Shown: positions 1-7,868 of the stretch, piece by piece | How the letters are laid out: each line of letters begins with the position of its first letter | How positions within the stretch are numbered: the first letter of the stretch is position 1 | Source: Maricaulis sp047308265 | GTDB taxonomy: Bacteria > Pseudomonadota > Alphaproteobacteria > Caulobacterales > Maricaulaceae | Assembly: GCF_047308265.1 (NCBI RefSeq) | Contig: NZ_JBKQWY010000010.1 | Span: forward strand, 1 to 64,000 | DNA length: 64,000 nucleotides | Reading direction: 5' to 3' | The notes under the pieces: model-generated | What the model was told of the DNA's origin: nothing | The model's input: only the letters and a program-made list of their open reading frames with translations | Database searches by the model: none | Made by a program: the position numbers and the translations under genes

Positions 1-1002
1 CGGATTGGAACGCGGCGTGTTGTTTTGCGCGTTGTCGTCACCGTTATTGTCGAACTCGAAGCCTTGGTCACCAGACGGGCCCTGGTCAACCAGGACGTAC
101 TGGGCACGACCGCGCCAGCCATCGGTGTAATCCATGGAGTCATCGTCGTTGCCGGTCAGAACGACGTAGCGCAGATCAACCGTACCACCGAACATTTCAA
201 CACCGTCATCGGCGTTGTTGTGGACCTGGATGAAGTTGACGTCCGTGCCGGAACCCACACCCTGGAATGCGATACCGTTCAGCTCGTCGCCAGAGTTCAG
301 ACGGAAGCCAGCGAAACGAACCTGCACATAGCGCAGCTCACCAGAGCTGTCGGCCGGCTGGTCGCCACCGAACAGGCCGGAAGAACCTTCGCCAGATTTC
401 GTACAATCAGCCGCGCCACCAACAGCAGCACCCGTACAGGCGTTGATCGGTGCGAAACCGTTGATCACCAGGCCGCCCCACTGACCTTTGTCATTGGCGC
501 CCGTATTGCCTTCAACGTCCGTGCGGGAGGTGAAGATGATCGGGTCAGCAGCGGTACCCACTGCGTTCAGCTCGTTACCGCGAGCGACAACCAGGTAATC
601 GCCACCGGAAGAACCGAACAGGGTGACACCTTCATTGATGGTCAGATTGACCGGCGTGCCGCCATCCGTACCGACGAAGGTCGGGCCGGTGATGATAACA
701 CCAGCGCCTGCGGCGATTTCGGTGTTGGAAGAGATCGTGCCAGTGATTTCGCAGGCGTTGATCGTGATGTCATTGTTCGTGATGCTCGCCTCGCGGACAG
801 AACCCGTGCCGCAACCGCCGGCCGGGACCATGTCGATGGTCGTGGCAGAACCGCCACCGCCACCGCCACCACCGCCGCCACCCGGAGGCGTACCGACGTC
901 AAGACCACCCGGAGAGGAGATGGACGTATCCGAACAAGCTGCGAAAAAGGCGCAGGCCGTGCTGACCAGGAGCAGGCTGCGGAAGTTTTGCTTCACCGAC
1001 AT
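1..1002 (-). CDS. Beta-helix-type outer-membrane lipoprotein, partial (5' end only)
   Basis: The minus strand is open from an ATG at 1002 to the window edge (334 codons, no stop). The N-terminus reads as a lipoprotein signal: MSVKQNFRSLLLV, then a hydrophobic stretch ending in the lipobox FAAC, so Cys22 is the likely lipidated residue. A run of glycines follows at about residues 43-53 and acts as a flexible linker. The rest has the character of right-handed parallel beta-helix proteins, with phrases such as WGGLVINGFAPIN, ELRYVQVRFAG and DDGVEMFGGTVDLRYV. Similar proteins are common in marine alphaproteobacteria and Bacteroidetes and are often misnamed multidrug transporters; their true role is unknown. 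A GGGGG stretch 8 bases upstream can act as ribosome binding site. Codon use is strongly biased, like the Oar receptor at 9001-12393, suggesting high expression. The opposite strand carries a 326-codon open frame that I regard as a shadow. Confidence 0.85.
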   Translation of the reverse strand, partial: MSVKQNFRSLLLVSTACAFFAACSDTSISSPGGLDVGTPPGGGGGGGGGGGSATTIDMVPAGGCGTGSVREASITNNDITINACEITGTISSNTEIAAGAGVIITGPTFVGTDGGTPVNLTINEGVTLFGSSGGDYLVVARGNELNAVGTAADPIIFTSRTDVEGNTGANDKGQWGGLVINGFAPINACTGAAVGGAADCTKSGEGSSGLFGGDQPADSSGELRYVQVRFAGFRLNSGDELNGIAFQGVGSGTDVNFIQVHNNADDGVEMFGGTVDLRYVVLTGNDDDSMDYTDGWRGRAQYVLVDQGPSGDQGFEFDNNGDDNAQNNTPRSNP

Positions 1003-1382
1003 TGAAGACCCCCAAAAAGGACAAAAAGCTCAAGACGGCCTGCGCCCCATGGCGCACGCCGCTCGGAAACGCTCTAAACAGCACGATTGTAACGCTTGAA
1101 TGACAGTCGGGTGTCACTTCAGGCAATCAGACATCTTTCCACCCCCAAATACTGGGGCCTGTGGCGCAAACCACGCACTATATGCTGTCCATGAAGGGGG
1201 TTTCGCGGGCGTGGCTGATTGGCAACAGGGACAGACCTCGTGTTTGAATTTTTTGTGACATTGCCCAATATCAAGTCCTGTCCCAAACTTGTCTCAACTC
1301 ACAGTTCCCCAAGCAAGCTATTCAAACAAAAGGCGCAATCTAGACTATACCCACGCCTTTAGGCGAATTCCCCTTGGGCTTC
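1003..1382. promoter_or_regulatory. Intergenic region with promoter of the beta-helix lipoprotein
   Basis: No gene is supported here. Two structures stand out on the lipoprotein side. One is a perfect 6-bp stem with a 4-base loop at 1041-1056 (TGCGCC, loop, GGCGCA), about 40 bases before the lipoprotein ATG and so probably in its 5' untranslated region. The other is a palindrome TGACA-N6-TGTCA at 1101-1116, next to a possible minus-strand -10 box (TACAAT, about 1085-1090). A weaker CCCCA/TGGGG hairpin lies near 1143-1158. The remainder, from about 1160 to 1380, shows nothing I can name and presumably contains the promoter of the ornithine decarboxylase operon. Confidence 0.4.
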
Positions 1383-1570
1383 ATGGAATCGTCACACGAT
1401 GAGTCCCCCTCAAGTGGGAGGTCCGCACCTCAGCCCGCAATCAGGCGCATCAAAATTTCGTCCCGGTTCACCATTTTTCACTTTACAAGCCGGTTCTGGA
1501 CCTTTAAGCGCGCGCCACTCGCGTTTTAAAACGTGAGTTCGGATCAACTGCCAATTGGGGGTCACGTGCG
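1383..1570 (+). promoter_or_regulatory. Candidate regulatory leader of the ornithine decarboxylase operon
   Basis: This stretch directly precedes the ornithine decarboxylase start. It holds two overlapping small open frames: 1383-1529 (48 codons, rich in Arg and Phe in its second half) and 1399-1536 (45 codons, another frame). It also holds short hairpins at 1388-1400 (ATCGT/ACGAT) and around 1415-1435 (GAGGT/ACCTC). Ornithine decarboxylase genes in alphaproteobacteria are known to carry a structured leader called the speF motif, and in gammaproteobacteria speF is controlled by an ornithine-sensing leader peptide. I cannot align this stretch to either from memory, so the assignment is an inference from position and content. 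Confidence 0.35.
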
Positions 1571-2788
1571 TTGCGCGCTTATCATACTCCCCTGGACCTG
1601 GTCCGCTCCAGCGAGCTAGAGGTTCCTGCGATCTGTACGCGTCCGGACCTGCTCGCCCGAGCGAGTCAGTGGTTCCAGGACCGTTTTCCCGGTGAAATCC
1701 TCTATGCCGTCAAAGCGAATCCCTCGCCTTGGGTGATCGATGGCCTGTACGCGTCCGGCCTGCGCTGGTTCGATGTCGCCTCGATGGCGGAGATCGAGAT
1801 GGTGGCATCTCGCTGCCCACAGGCCAAACTCGCCTTCCTGCACCCGATCAAGAGCCGGGCCGCCATTCGGCGCGCCTACCATGACTATGGCGTCCGCGTC
1901 TTTGCGATCGATTGCGCCGAAGAACTCCAGAAAATCATTGAAGAAACCGGCGGCGCCCGGGATCTCACCCTGATCGTCCGCCTGGCGGTCTCCAATGATC
2001 ATTCCGTCCTGCCACTGACGGGCAAGTTCGGGGTCAGTGCACACGAAGCCCCCGCCCTCATTCACCAGGCCCGGGCCGTGGCGGACCAGCTGGGCGTATG
2101 CTTCCACGTGGGCAGCCAGTGCATGCAACCCGATGCCTTTCGTCAGGCCATGGATCTCAGCTCGCGTCTGATCGCACAGGCCGGTGTCACCATCGACATT
2201 ATTGATGTCGGTGGCGGCTTCCCTTCGCTTTATCCCGGCCTGACTCCACCGCCCTTGCAGGCCTATCTCGACACAATCACCCAGGCCTTCGAGAACATGC
2301 TAGTTCTCGAAAACGCCACGCTGTGGTGTGAACCGGGACGGGCTCTCGTTGCGGATGCCGAGTCGGTTCTGGTCCGTATCGACCTGCGCAAGGAAGACGC
2401 ACTCTACCTCAATGACGGGGCCTTTGGCACGTTATTCGACGCCTCCCATAGTGACTGGCCCTTCCCCATGCGGGCCGTTCATGCCGACGGGAGACTTGCG
2501 ACCGGAAGGACTGTGCCATTCCGTCTCTATGGCCCCACCTGTGACAGCGAGGATGTGCTGGCCGGTCGGTTCGATCTCCCTGCCACCTTGAAGACCGGTG
2601 ACTATATCGAAATCGGCCTGATCGGCGCTTACGGCACCGCCCTGACCACCCGCTTCAATGGCTGCGGCCAGTACGACTATGTCTGCGTTTCAGACACTCC
2701 GTTTGCCAGCGCTTTCGATCTCGAACAGCGTCCGGCCACCATTACACCCATGCATGCCAACGGGCCTGGCCCGTCCGGCGCCCGCTGA
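1571..2788 (+). CDS. Ornithine/lysine decarboxylase, PLP fold type III
   Basis: This enzyme decarboxylates ornithine (perhaps also lysine) to putrescine, using pyridoxal phosphate. It belongs to the alanine-racemase-like fold III family, the type used for ornithine decarboxylase in Caulobacter relatives. Visible family marks are the PLP lysine in YAVKANP (Lys48), the HVGSQ strand near residue 178, the glycine-rich phosphate loop GGGFPSLYPG, EPGRALVA, and the active-site YGPTCDSEDV motif near residue 320 contributed across the dimer interface. The length of 405 is normal. The start is a TTG at 1571: the protein must begin near MRAYHTPLDLVR to match the family, no ATG is available, and a GGGGG ribosome site lies 10 bases upstream. 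It is followed after 23 bases by speD and then speE, which consume its product to make spermidine. Confidence 0.9.
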   Translation: MRAYHTPLDLVRSSELEVPAICTRPDLLARASQWFQDRFPGEILYAVKANPSPWVIDGLYASGLRWFDVASMAEIEMVASRCPQAKLAFLHPIKSRAAIRRAYHDYGVRVFAIDCAEELQKIIEETGGARDLTLIVRLAVSNDHSVLPLTGKFGVSAHEAPALIHQARAVADQLGVCFHVGSQCMQPDAFRQAMDLSSRLIAQAGVTIDIIDVGGGFPSLYPGLTPPPLQAYLDTITQAFENMLVLENATLWCEPGRALVADAESVLVRIDLRKEDALYLNDGAFGTLFDASHSDWPFPMRAVHADGRLATGRTVPFRLYGPTCDSEDVLAGRFDLPATLKTGDYIEIGLIGAYGTALTTRFNGCGQYDYVCVSDTPFASAFDLEQRPATITPMHANGPGPSGAR

Positions 2789-2811
2789 TCTGACAGGATG
2801 AGTGAACCGCT

Positions 2812-3240
2812 ATGAACATGATCACCCCCATCGACGCCTCCATCGCCCCGAATCCATGCGAAGAGGCCGCAGACCATTTTATCGTTGTGGATGGCAAGGA
2901 AGTTGCCGGCAAACACGTGATTATCGATCTGATTGGCGCGAGCTATCTGGATGATGAAGTCCGGATCCGCGAGGCCATGGCCGAATGTGTCAAGGAATGT
3001 GGTGCAACCCTGCTGCACATGCACACTCATGTCTTCAGCCCGAACGGTGGCGTGTCCGGTGTGGCCGTGCTGGCGGAAAGCCATATCTCGGTCCACACGT
3101 GGCCGGAACGCGCCTATGCGGCGTTTGATGTCTTCATGTGCGGTGAGGCCCAGCCGGAAAAGGCCGGCGCCATTTTGAAACGCGCCTTCGATGCGGAGAC
3201 CGCCAACATCAATGTGATCCTGCGAGGCGAAGGCGCATGA
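2812..3240 (+). CDS. speD: S-adenosylmethionine decarboxylase proenzyme
   Basis: SpeD makes decarboxylated S-adenosylmethionine, the aminopropyl donor for spermidine. It is a self-processing pyruvoyl enzyme: the chain cleaves before a serine, which becomes the pyruvoyl group. The processing site is visible as LAESHISVHTWPE (cleavage between Glu89 and Ser90), and the acid/thiol residues of the small bacterial class are present (the histidines of LLHMHTHVF and the cysteine in FMCGE). At 142 residues it is slightly longer than the usual 115-135 because of an N-terminal extension of about 20 residues. The stop codon overlaps the start of speE by 4 bases (ATGA), indicating translational coupling within the polyamine operon. 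Confidence 0.93.
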   Translation: MNMITPIDASIAPNPCEEAADHFIVVDGKEVAGKHVIIDLIGASYLDDEVRIREAMAECVKECGATLLHMHTHVFSPNGGVSGVAVLAESHISVHTWPERAYAAFDVFMCGEAQPEKAGAILKRAFDAETANINVILRGEGA

Positions 3241-4118
3241 GCCACCGTTTCTGTTTCACGGACGACCAGGGCCAACTCTGGTTCAAGGAAGCCCTGACCG
3301 AAAGCGTCGGGAATTGCTTCCGGATCGATGAACTCATTTACGAGGACAGTTCCGACCACCACCACATCATTCTGTTCGAGAATGAAACCCATGGCCGTGT
3401 TCTGGCAATGGACGGTCTGGTTCAGGTCTCTCGCTCGGATGAATTCGTATATCATGAGATGGTTGCCCATGTTCCAGCCTTCGCCCACGGTCAGCTCAAG
3501 AGCGTCGCCGTGGTCGGAGGGGGCGATGGCGGCGCCATGCGCGAGCTTCTGCGTCATACCGGAATCGAGACCATCACGCTGATTGAGATCGACAAGGATG
3601 TCGTGGACTTCTCGCGCAAATGGCTGCCTGAAGTCTCCAATGGATCGTTTGATGATCCGCGGGTCGAGATCGTCATCGCCGACGGCGTCGAGTATATGAA
3701 AACGACCGACAAACGGTTCGATCTGATCATTATCGACAGTTCCGACCCGGTCGGCCCGAGTGCGGTTTTGTTCACGCCGGAATTCTACGCAAGCTGCAAG
3801 GACAAACTGAAGGATAACGGCATCCTGGTGACCCAAAACGGCCTCGCATCCATTTATCCGGATGTCGTTCGTGATAGCTCGAGATGCTTTGCAGATCTCT
3901 TTGCGCATCAGGGATTTTACGCCATCACCGTCCCGACGTTCTCCGGTGGCATCATGACCCTGGGCTTCGCCACAGACAATGCAACAGCCTTTTCCCCGGA
4001 TCCGGCCGAACTGCATGCTCGCTTTCAGTCATCAGGGCTACCCATGCGTTACTACACACCGGACCTGCATGTCGGTGCCTTCGCCCTGCCCGCGGATATC
4101 CAGGCGCTCGTCGCGTGA
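3237..4118 (+). CDS. speE: Spermidine synthase (polyamine aminopropyltransferase)
   Basis: SpeE transfers the aminopropyl group from decarboxylated AdoMet to putrescine. The 293-residue protein shows the family layout: an N-terminal beta-stranded domain, then a Rossmann methyltransferase-like core with VVGGGDGGAMRELLRH (the nucleoside-binding glycine loop), LIEIDKDVVDFSRKWLPE, ADGVEYMK and the catalytic region DLIIIDSSDPVGPS. The length is typical. It overlaps speD by 4 bases and is the last gene of the operon; 113 bases without a clear terminator separate it from the next gene. Together with the decarboxylase at 1571 and SpeD it forms a complete ornithine-to-spermidine route. Confidence 0.95.
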   Translation: MSHRFCFTDDQGQLWFKEALTESVGNCFRIDELIYEDSSDHHHIILFENETHGRVLAMDGLVQVSRSDEFVYHEMVAHVPAFAHGQLKSVAVVGGGDGGAMRELLRHTGIETITLIEIDKDVVDFSRKWLPEVSNGSFDDPRVEIVIADGVEYMKTTDKRFDLIIIDSSDPVGPSAVLFTPEFYASCKDKLKDNGILVTQNGLASIYPDVVRDSSRCFADLFAHQGFYAITVPTFSGGIMTLGFATDNATAFSPDPAELHARFQSSGLPMRYYTPDLHVGAFALPADIQALVA

Positions 4119-4231
4119 GATCTTGGTCTGCCAGACACGACACCGCAGATCAGCCATGCGATTAATGCATAGATTAACATAGTGACCTTGCTTGCTTTGC
4201 AAGCTAAGCCCTGTGTTGAAGGAGGTGAGCC

Positions 4232-4912
4232 ATGCTCGAAATATTCGCCACAGCGCTTGTCACATTCTTTGTTGCCATTGACCCGCCGGGTGTGGCGCCG
4301 ATTTTTGCCTCTCTCACCAGCGGCACGCCCAAGGCTCATCAAAGGGCCATGGCCTACAAATCGGTCGCCATCGCAGCGGGCGTCCTGCTGGGATTTGCAC
4401 TCGTCGGCGGCTGGCTGCTCGACGCCATGCACATCTCACTCGATGCCTTCCGCATTGCCGGCGGTGTGCTTCTCTTTGTGATCGCTCTCGAGATGATTTT
4501 CGAGAAACGTACCGAGCGACGCGAAGAACGGGCAGAAAAACTGCACGAAGAGCAGGAGGCCCACCCGGGAACGCATGAAGACGTGTCCGTCTTTCCCCTG
4601 GCTATTCCCATGCTGGCCGGACCGGGCTCGATTGCCTCGATCATGCTGTTTATGTCGGAAGCGGACAATCTCTTCCACAAAGGCATCATCCTCGGTGGCG
4701 TCGCCATCAACCTTCTGATCTGCCTGGTTCTGTTCCTGCTCATCGGACCGGTTATGCGATTTATCGGCGACTCAATGGCGGCCATGATCACCCGGATTCT
4801 GGGTGTCATCCTGGCCGCGCTGGCTGCCCAGTTCATCATTGACGGGATCGAGGCGACCTTCATCACCTCGATCACCGAGGCCATCCAGAGCGCGACACCC
4901 GCCGCGCCCTAG
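4232..4912 (+). CDS. MarC/UPF0056 family inner-membrane protein
   Basis: A 226-residue polytopic membrane protein of the MarC (YchE/YhgN) family. About six hydrophobic segments can be read, starting with IFATALVTFFVAIDPPGVAP; the DPPG turn after the first helix and the internal PLAIPMLAGPGSIA motif are family hallmarks. A charged cytoplasmic loop rich in Glu and Arg (about residues 90-115) separates two three-helix halves. The biochemical role of the family is unsettled; the old link to multiple antibiotic resistance was withdrawn, and some relatives were proposed to move amino acids. A strong ribosome site (GGAGGTG) lies 7 bases before the ATG. It has its own intergenic spacing and need not belong to the spe operon. 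Confidence 0.85.
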   Translation: MLEIFATALVTFFVAIDPPGVAPIFASLTSGTPKAHQRAMAYKSVAIAAGVLLGFALVGGWLLDAMHISLDAFRIAGGVLLFVIALEMIFEKRTERREERAEKLHEEQEAHPGTHEDVSVFPLAIPMLAGPGSIASIMLFMSEADNLFHKGIILGGVAINLLICLVLFLLIGPVMRFIGDSMAAMITRILGVILAALAAQFIIDGIEATFITSITEAIQSATPAAP

Positions 4913-4936
4913 ACCCGAGCCGGGAACGGGTGCGGC

Positions 4937-5503
4937 TTACCGCGCCCGTTCCAACCGCATGTAGAAGGTGGGCCAGCATTGTCCACCGTCCGCCGGGCAC
5001 CACTCACCGGTCTCTTCCCAGATGCTGTCCGTCACCTGGGCCGAATACTGGATCCGGCCGCCTGGACCCAGATCGATCGACCAATCAAAACCCGCTTCAG
5101 TCATGATAAATTCGGCGTCATTCTGTTGGCCATGCTGGGTCAGGGCACGCATTTCATAGCCCACTCCGGCCCGCGTCAGCAGTCCCACCGCATCATGAAT
5201 AGGACGCCCCGCGCGTCCACTGCCGGCCGGGGCAAAGCCTTCGCCACGCAGGACGACGGCATGCCCACCGGCCGCCACCTCAACCTCTTCGAATATGTCG
5301 AAGGTGTGTCGCTCGCGAGAGGGCGTCATGATCCAGCCCTCCCCTTGCCAGACCCCTTCCATCCGGGCCAAAACCGTTCCGGGCGGGTCCTGAGCCACTG
5401 CCGGTGCCGCCAACCCTGTAACAGACAGGGCCGCCAGCGCCGACAGGCTGATGCCGCGCAAACACCATGTTTTCATCGATCTTTCAGTCATATTTCCGGA
5501 CAT
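4937..5503 (-). CDS. Secreted DUF1579-like protein
   Basis: A 188-residue exported protein of unknown function. A perfect AGGAGG lies 7 bases before the ATG at 5503, so translation starts at MSGNMTERSMKTW, although a signal peptide could also begin at the internal MKTW. The hydrophobic stretch ISLSALAALSVTGLA ends in APAVAQ, a good signal peptidase I site. The mature part (LARMEGVWQGEGW, EEVEVAAGGHAVVLRGEG, YEMRALTQHG, IQYSAQVTD) resembles small beta-barrel proteins of the DUF1579 type, which begin with a G-W-G-G-W-like strand and measure lipid- or heme-like ligands at most by analogy. Cysteines near the end (EWCPADGGQCW) may form a disulfide in the periplasm. It is divergent from the small membrane protein at 5643. 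Confidence 0.6.
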   Translation of the reverse strand: MSGNMTERSMKTWCLRGISLSALAALSVTGLAAPAVAQDPPGTVLARMEGVWQGEGWIMTPSRERHTFDIFEEVEVAAGGHAVVLRGEGFAPAGSGRAGRPIHDAVGLLTRAGVGYEMRALTQHGQQNDAEFIMTEAGFDWSIDLGPGGRIQYSAQVTDSIWEETGEWCPADGGQCWPTFYMRLERAR

Positions 5504-5642
5504 TCTGAAACCTCCTGCTAGCGTCCTGAAAAGAACTTTATTGATTAAAGTAATATTCGCTAGCGGGACTAAATCTTTTTTAGTCCCCTTTTGAGAGACT
5601 CATTGTGTCGAGGCGCAAGTCAGGCGGGGAAGGGAGAATGGA
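5504..5642. promoter_or_regulatory. Divergent promoter region packed with inverted repeats
   Basis: This AT-rich gap between two divergent small genes contains three inverted repeats. GCTAGCG (about 5517-5523) is mirrored by CGCTAGC (about 5558-5564). ACTTTA and TAAAGT flank five bases at 5535-5551. A 9-bp perfect stem, GGGACTAAA and TTTAGTCCC with a 5-base loop, spans 5565-5587. The last could be a small terminator (it is followed by CCTTTT) or an operator. The regulators are not identifiable from the sequence. Confidence 0.5.
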
Positions 5643-5831
5643 ATGATCTATCGTCTCATCCTGCTGCTCAGTGCAGCCATCATCGCCCTACTGGGTTTGG
5701 GCGTGTCTGCGTTCGCCATAAGTCAGGGCGCGACAGACCAGGCCATCGCGTTTGGCTGGCCCACTCTGGGCGCCAGCCTTTTGCTGGCCCTGCTTGTCCC
5801 TCACTCCAACTCGGTCAAACCATCCGCTTAG
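5643..5831 (+). CDS. Small two-helix membrane protein, unknown function
   Basis: A 62-residue protein that I do not recognise. Two hydrophobic segments are evident: about residues 2-27 (IYRLILLLSAAIIALLGLGV onwards) and about 38-53 (WPTLGASLLLALLVPHS), joined by a short polar loop. The start is ATG 5643, with AAGGGAG about 9 bases upstream. A longer open frame overlaps it in another phase but has no protein-like composition. It ends 12 bases from the convergent aguB gene. The role may be structural or regulatory at the inner membrane; nothing more can be said. Confidence 0.6.
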   Translation: MIYRLILLLSAAIIALLGLGVSAFAISQGATDQAIAFGWPTLGASLLLALLVPHSNSVKPSA

Positions 5832-5843
5832 TCCCCTGACGGA

Positions 5844-6707
5844 TTAGGATGCACCACCGGGCGGGCCGAAAAAGCCTGGATAAAGATCAGTGCGACGGTC
5901 GCGGAAGAACCCCCAGGCGGCCTGTTCGCGCGCCAGTTCAGCCCGATTGAACGAGGCCGAGATCCACCCTGTCTCACAGCGATCCATCTCGGCGCATTTT
6001 TCGCCGGTCTGGTCGCAAATGAAAGACGAACCGTAAAACAGCTGACCGTCCTCATCGCCGACCCGGTTCGCGGCCATGACCGGCAAGACATTCGCCACGG
6101 CATGTCCCTGCATCACGCGCTGCCAACGATCCTTGGTATCCAGCGTGTCATCCTGGGGCTCAGCGCCGATCGCGGTCGGATAGAGAAGCATTTCGGCGCC
6201 CTGAATGGCCATGGCGCGCGCAGCTTCAGGGAACCATTGATCCCAGCAAATGCCCACACCCATCCGGCCATATGCCGTCTGGAAGACCTTGAAACCCGTA
6301 TCTCCAGGACGGAAGTAAAACTTCTCCTGATAGCCAGGACCATCGGGAATATGGCTTTTGCGATAGACGCCCAGATCGCTTCCGTCCGCATCCAGAACAA
6401 CAACCGAGTTGAAATAATGGGGTCCATCTTTCTCGAAAATGGAGACCGGAATGACGACGCCCAACTCTCGTGCGAGAGGTTGCAGCGCTTTGACACAAGG
6501 ATGATCCGACGCGGGATAGGCGTGTGCAAACTCGGCCTCGTCCTGCTGCTTGCAGAAATACGGGCCCTGAAAGAGTTCCGGTGCCAGGATGATCTGGGCA
6601 CCCCCCGCCGCTGCCTGGCGGCACAAGGTCTCAACCTGTGCAAAATTTGACGCCATATCCGCGCCAAACGCTGCTTGCAGGGCCGCTATCGTGAAGGTTT
6701 CACCCAC
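5844..6707 (-). CDS. aguB: N-carbamoylputrescine amidase
   Basis: AguB hydrolyses N-carbamoylputrescine to putrescine, CO2 and ammonia. It is a nitrilase-superfamily enzyme with the Glu-Lys-Cys triad: Glu44 in LAPELFQGPYF, Lys117 in YRKSHIPDGPGYQEKFYF, and Cys154 in GVGICWDQWFPEAAR. These contexts match carbamoylputrescine amidases rather than generic nitrilases, and the length of 287 is typical. Translation starts at a GTG that directly abuts the TAA stop of the upstream serine hydrolase gene (TAAGTG), implying coupling. It is the last gene of the aguA / serine hydrolase / aguB operon and supplies putrescine independently of ornithine decarboxylase. Confidence 0.93.
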   Translation of the reverse strand: MGETFTIAALQAAFGADMASNFAQVETLCRQAAAGGAQIILAPELFQGPYFCKQQDEAEFAHAYPASDHPCVKALQPLARELGVVIPVSIFEKDGPHYFNSVVVLDADGSDLGVYRKSHIPDGPGYQEKFYFRPGDTGFKVFQTAYGRMGVGICWDQWFPEAARAMAIQGAEMLLYPTAIGAEPQDDTLDTKDRWQRVMQGHAVANVLPVMAANRVGDEDGQLFYGSSFICDQTGEKCAEMDRCETGWISASFNRAELAREQAAWGFFRDRRTDLYPGFFGPPGGAS

Positions 6708-7868
6708 TTATTCATCCTCATAGAAACGCTCCAGCCATTCGTGGCCATCTCCCTCGCCAGTCCGCAGATCCATAACAACAGGCCAGAGCCACCAAGCCGG
6801 ACGATTGTCGGAATTCCATAATGCTACGAAGGCAAAACCGGTTTCCGGCTCCAGAACAATTTGTGCGCCATAGCCTGACAGATAGCCCGAATGCAGAACC
6901 AGAGTCCGGTCGCCCCAATCATAGACCCGCCATCCCAGACCATACCAGGTCTGTGAAACCCGCGCTGACAACTCGCCCAGTCGTCGAGTTTCACGCCGGG
7001 TCTCGGTCAAACGGGCGTGGGCACGCGCGCGCACATCCTCGGGAATCCCATCGCGAACCCCAAGCTGTGCCTGGGCCCAGGCAATCATGTCATTCAGGGA
7101 CAAGTTCACGCCCGCTGCAGACGGGGTGCGATCATAATATGTACGTGGATGGCCAGCCTCATTACCGGTGCGACGCCAGCCACGATGGGGCGCGGCCCAA
7201 TCATCCGATGCCGTCAGAGCCGGAACGCCCAACGAAGCGGTTTCCATGCCTGTACGTGAAAAAATTTCGCTGGTCAGGACATCGGCATAGGGCCGCCCCG
7301 TAGCCTCTTCCACCACGGGTTCAACGGCGGCAAAGGCCACATTCTGATACGTAAAACAACTGCCGACCGGACACAGCAAATCCACCTCGGACAAGCGCTC
7401 CCGAATATCCCCGATCGGGCGTCCGGCTTCGAGAATATTGTCATAGGCATTGGGCGGCAGACCCGTGCGATGACTGAGCAAATCCTCCAGTGTGGGATTT
7501 CGATCTCCCTGAAGCGACAGGATCCGGGCCGGCATGGGCATGTCCAGATCAATCTGCCCCTGATCCTCCAGCAAGGCCAGGAGCGTTCCGGTAAATGTCT
7601 TGGAGACCGACGCCGCGCGGAACAGCGTTGTGTCGGAGACCGCCCGACCGGACCCTGCTTCAGCCTCGCCATGCGTGAAAACAAAAACCGGCTCACCATT
7701 TTCGATCACAGCGGCCGCCAGTCCGACAATCCGTGGATCCTCGACCACTCGGGTGAAATGGCTCTGCAATTCTGGAAGATAGTCTGGACTTGCCTCAACA
7801 GGCGTTTGCGCAGACGCAATCGCGCCCCCGCACCACATCGCAAGCGCCATTAGATACGTTCGGAGCAC
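6708..7868 (-). CDS. Secreted serine hydrolase of the beta-lactamase class C/PBP family
   Basis: An exported serine hydrolase of about 386 residues. The family triad is visible: SVSK (nucleophile and lysine, in LFRAASVSKTFTG), YQN (in CFTYQNVAFAAVE) and HSG (in LVLHSGYLSGYGAQ), in normal order and spacing. The proteins of this group are esterases, D-aminopeptidases or penicillin-binding-like enzymes; a substrate cannot be named. I place the start at GTG 7868 because GGGAG lies 7 bases upstream and it yields a proper signal peptide (LRTYLMALAMWCGG, cut after IASA). The ATG at 7850 overlaps the aguA stop (TAATG) and is the alternative. It sits between aguA and aguB in one operon, an unexpected place for an exported hydrolase. 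Confidence 0.82.
   Translation of the reverse strand: MLRTYLMALAMWCGGAIASAQTPVEASPDYLPELQSHFTRVVEDPRIVGLAAAVIENGEPVFVFTHGEAEAGSGRAVSDTTLFRAASVSKTFTGTLLALLEDQGQIDLDMPMPARILSLQGDRNPTLEDLLSHRTGLPPNAYDNILEAGRPIGDIRERLSEVDLLCPVGSCFTYQNVAFAAVEPVVEEATGRPYADVLTSEIFSRTGMETASLGVPALTASDDWAAPHRGWRRTGNEAGHPRTYYDRTPSAAGVNLSLNDMIAWAQAQLGVRDGIPEDVRARAHARLTETRRETRRLGELSARVSQTWYGLGWRVYDWGDRTLVLHSGYLSGYGAQIVLEPETGFAFVALWNSDNRPAWWLWPVVMDLRTGEGDGHEWLERFYEDE

Noticed and set aside
843..894. Short CCACCG/CCGCCA repeat tract that looks like a microsatellite
   Set aside because: On the minus strand it encodes the polyglycine linker after the lipobox, a normal lipoprotein spacer.
25..1005. 326-codon open frame on the plus strand at the left edge
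   Set aside because: It is antisense to the lipoprotein gene read from 1002 on the minus strand, which has a lipobox, ribosome site and beta-helix repeats; the plus frame has no recognisable protein features.
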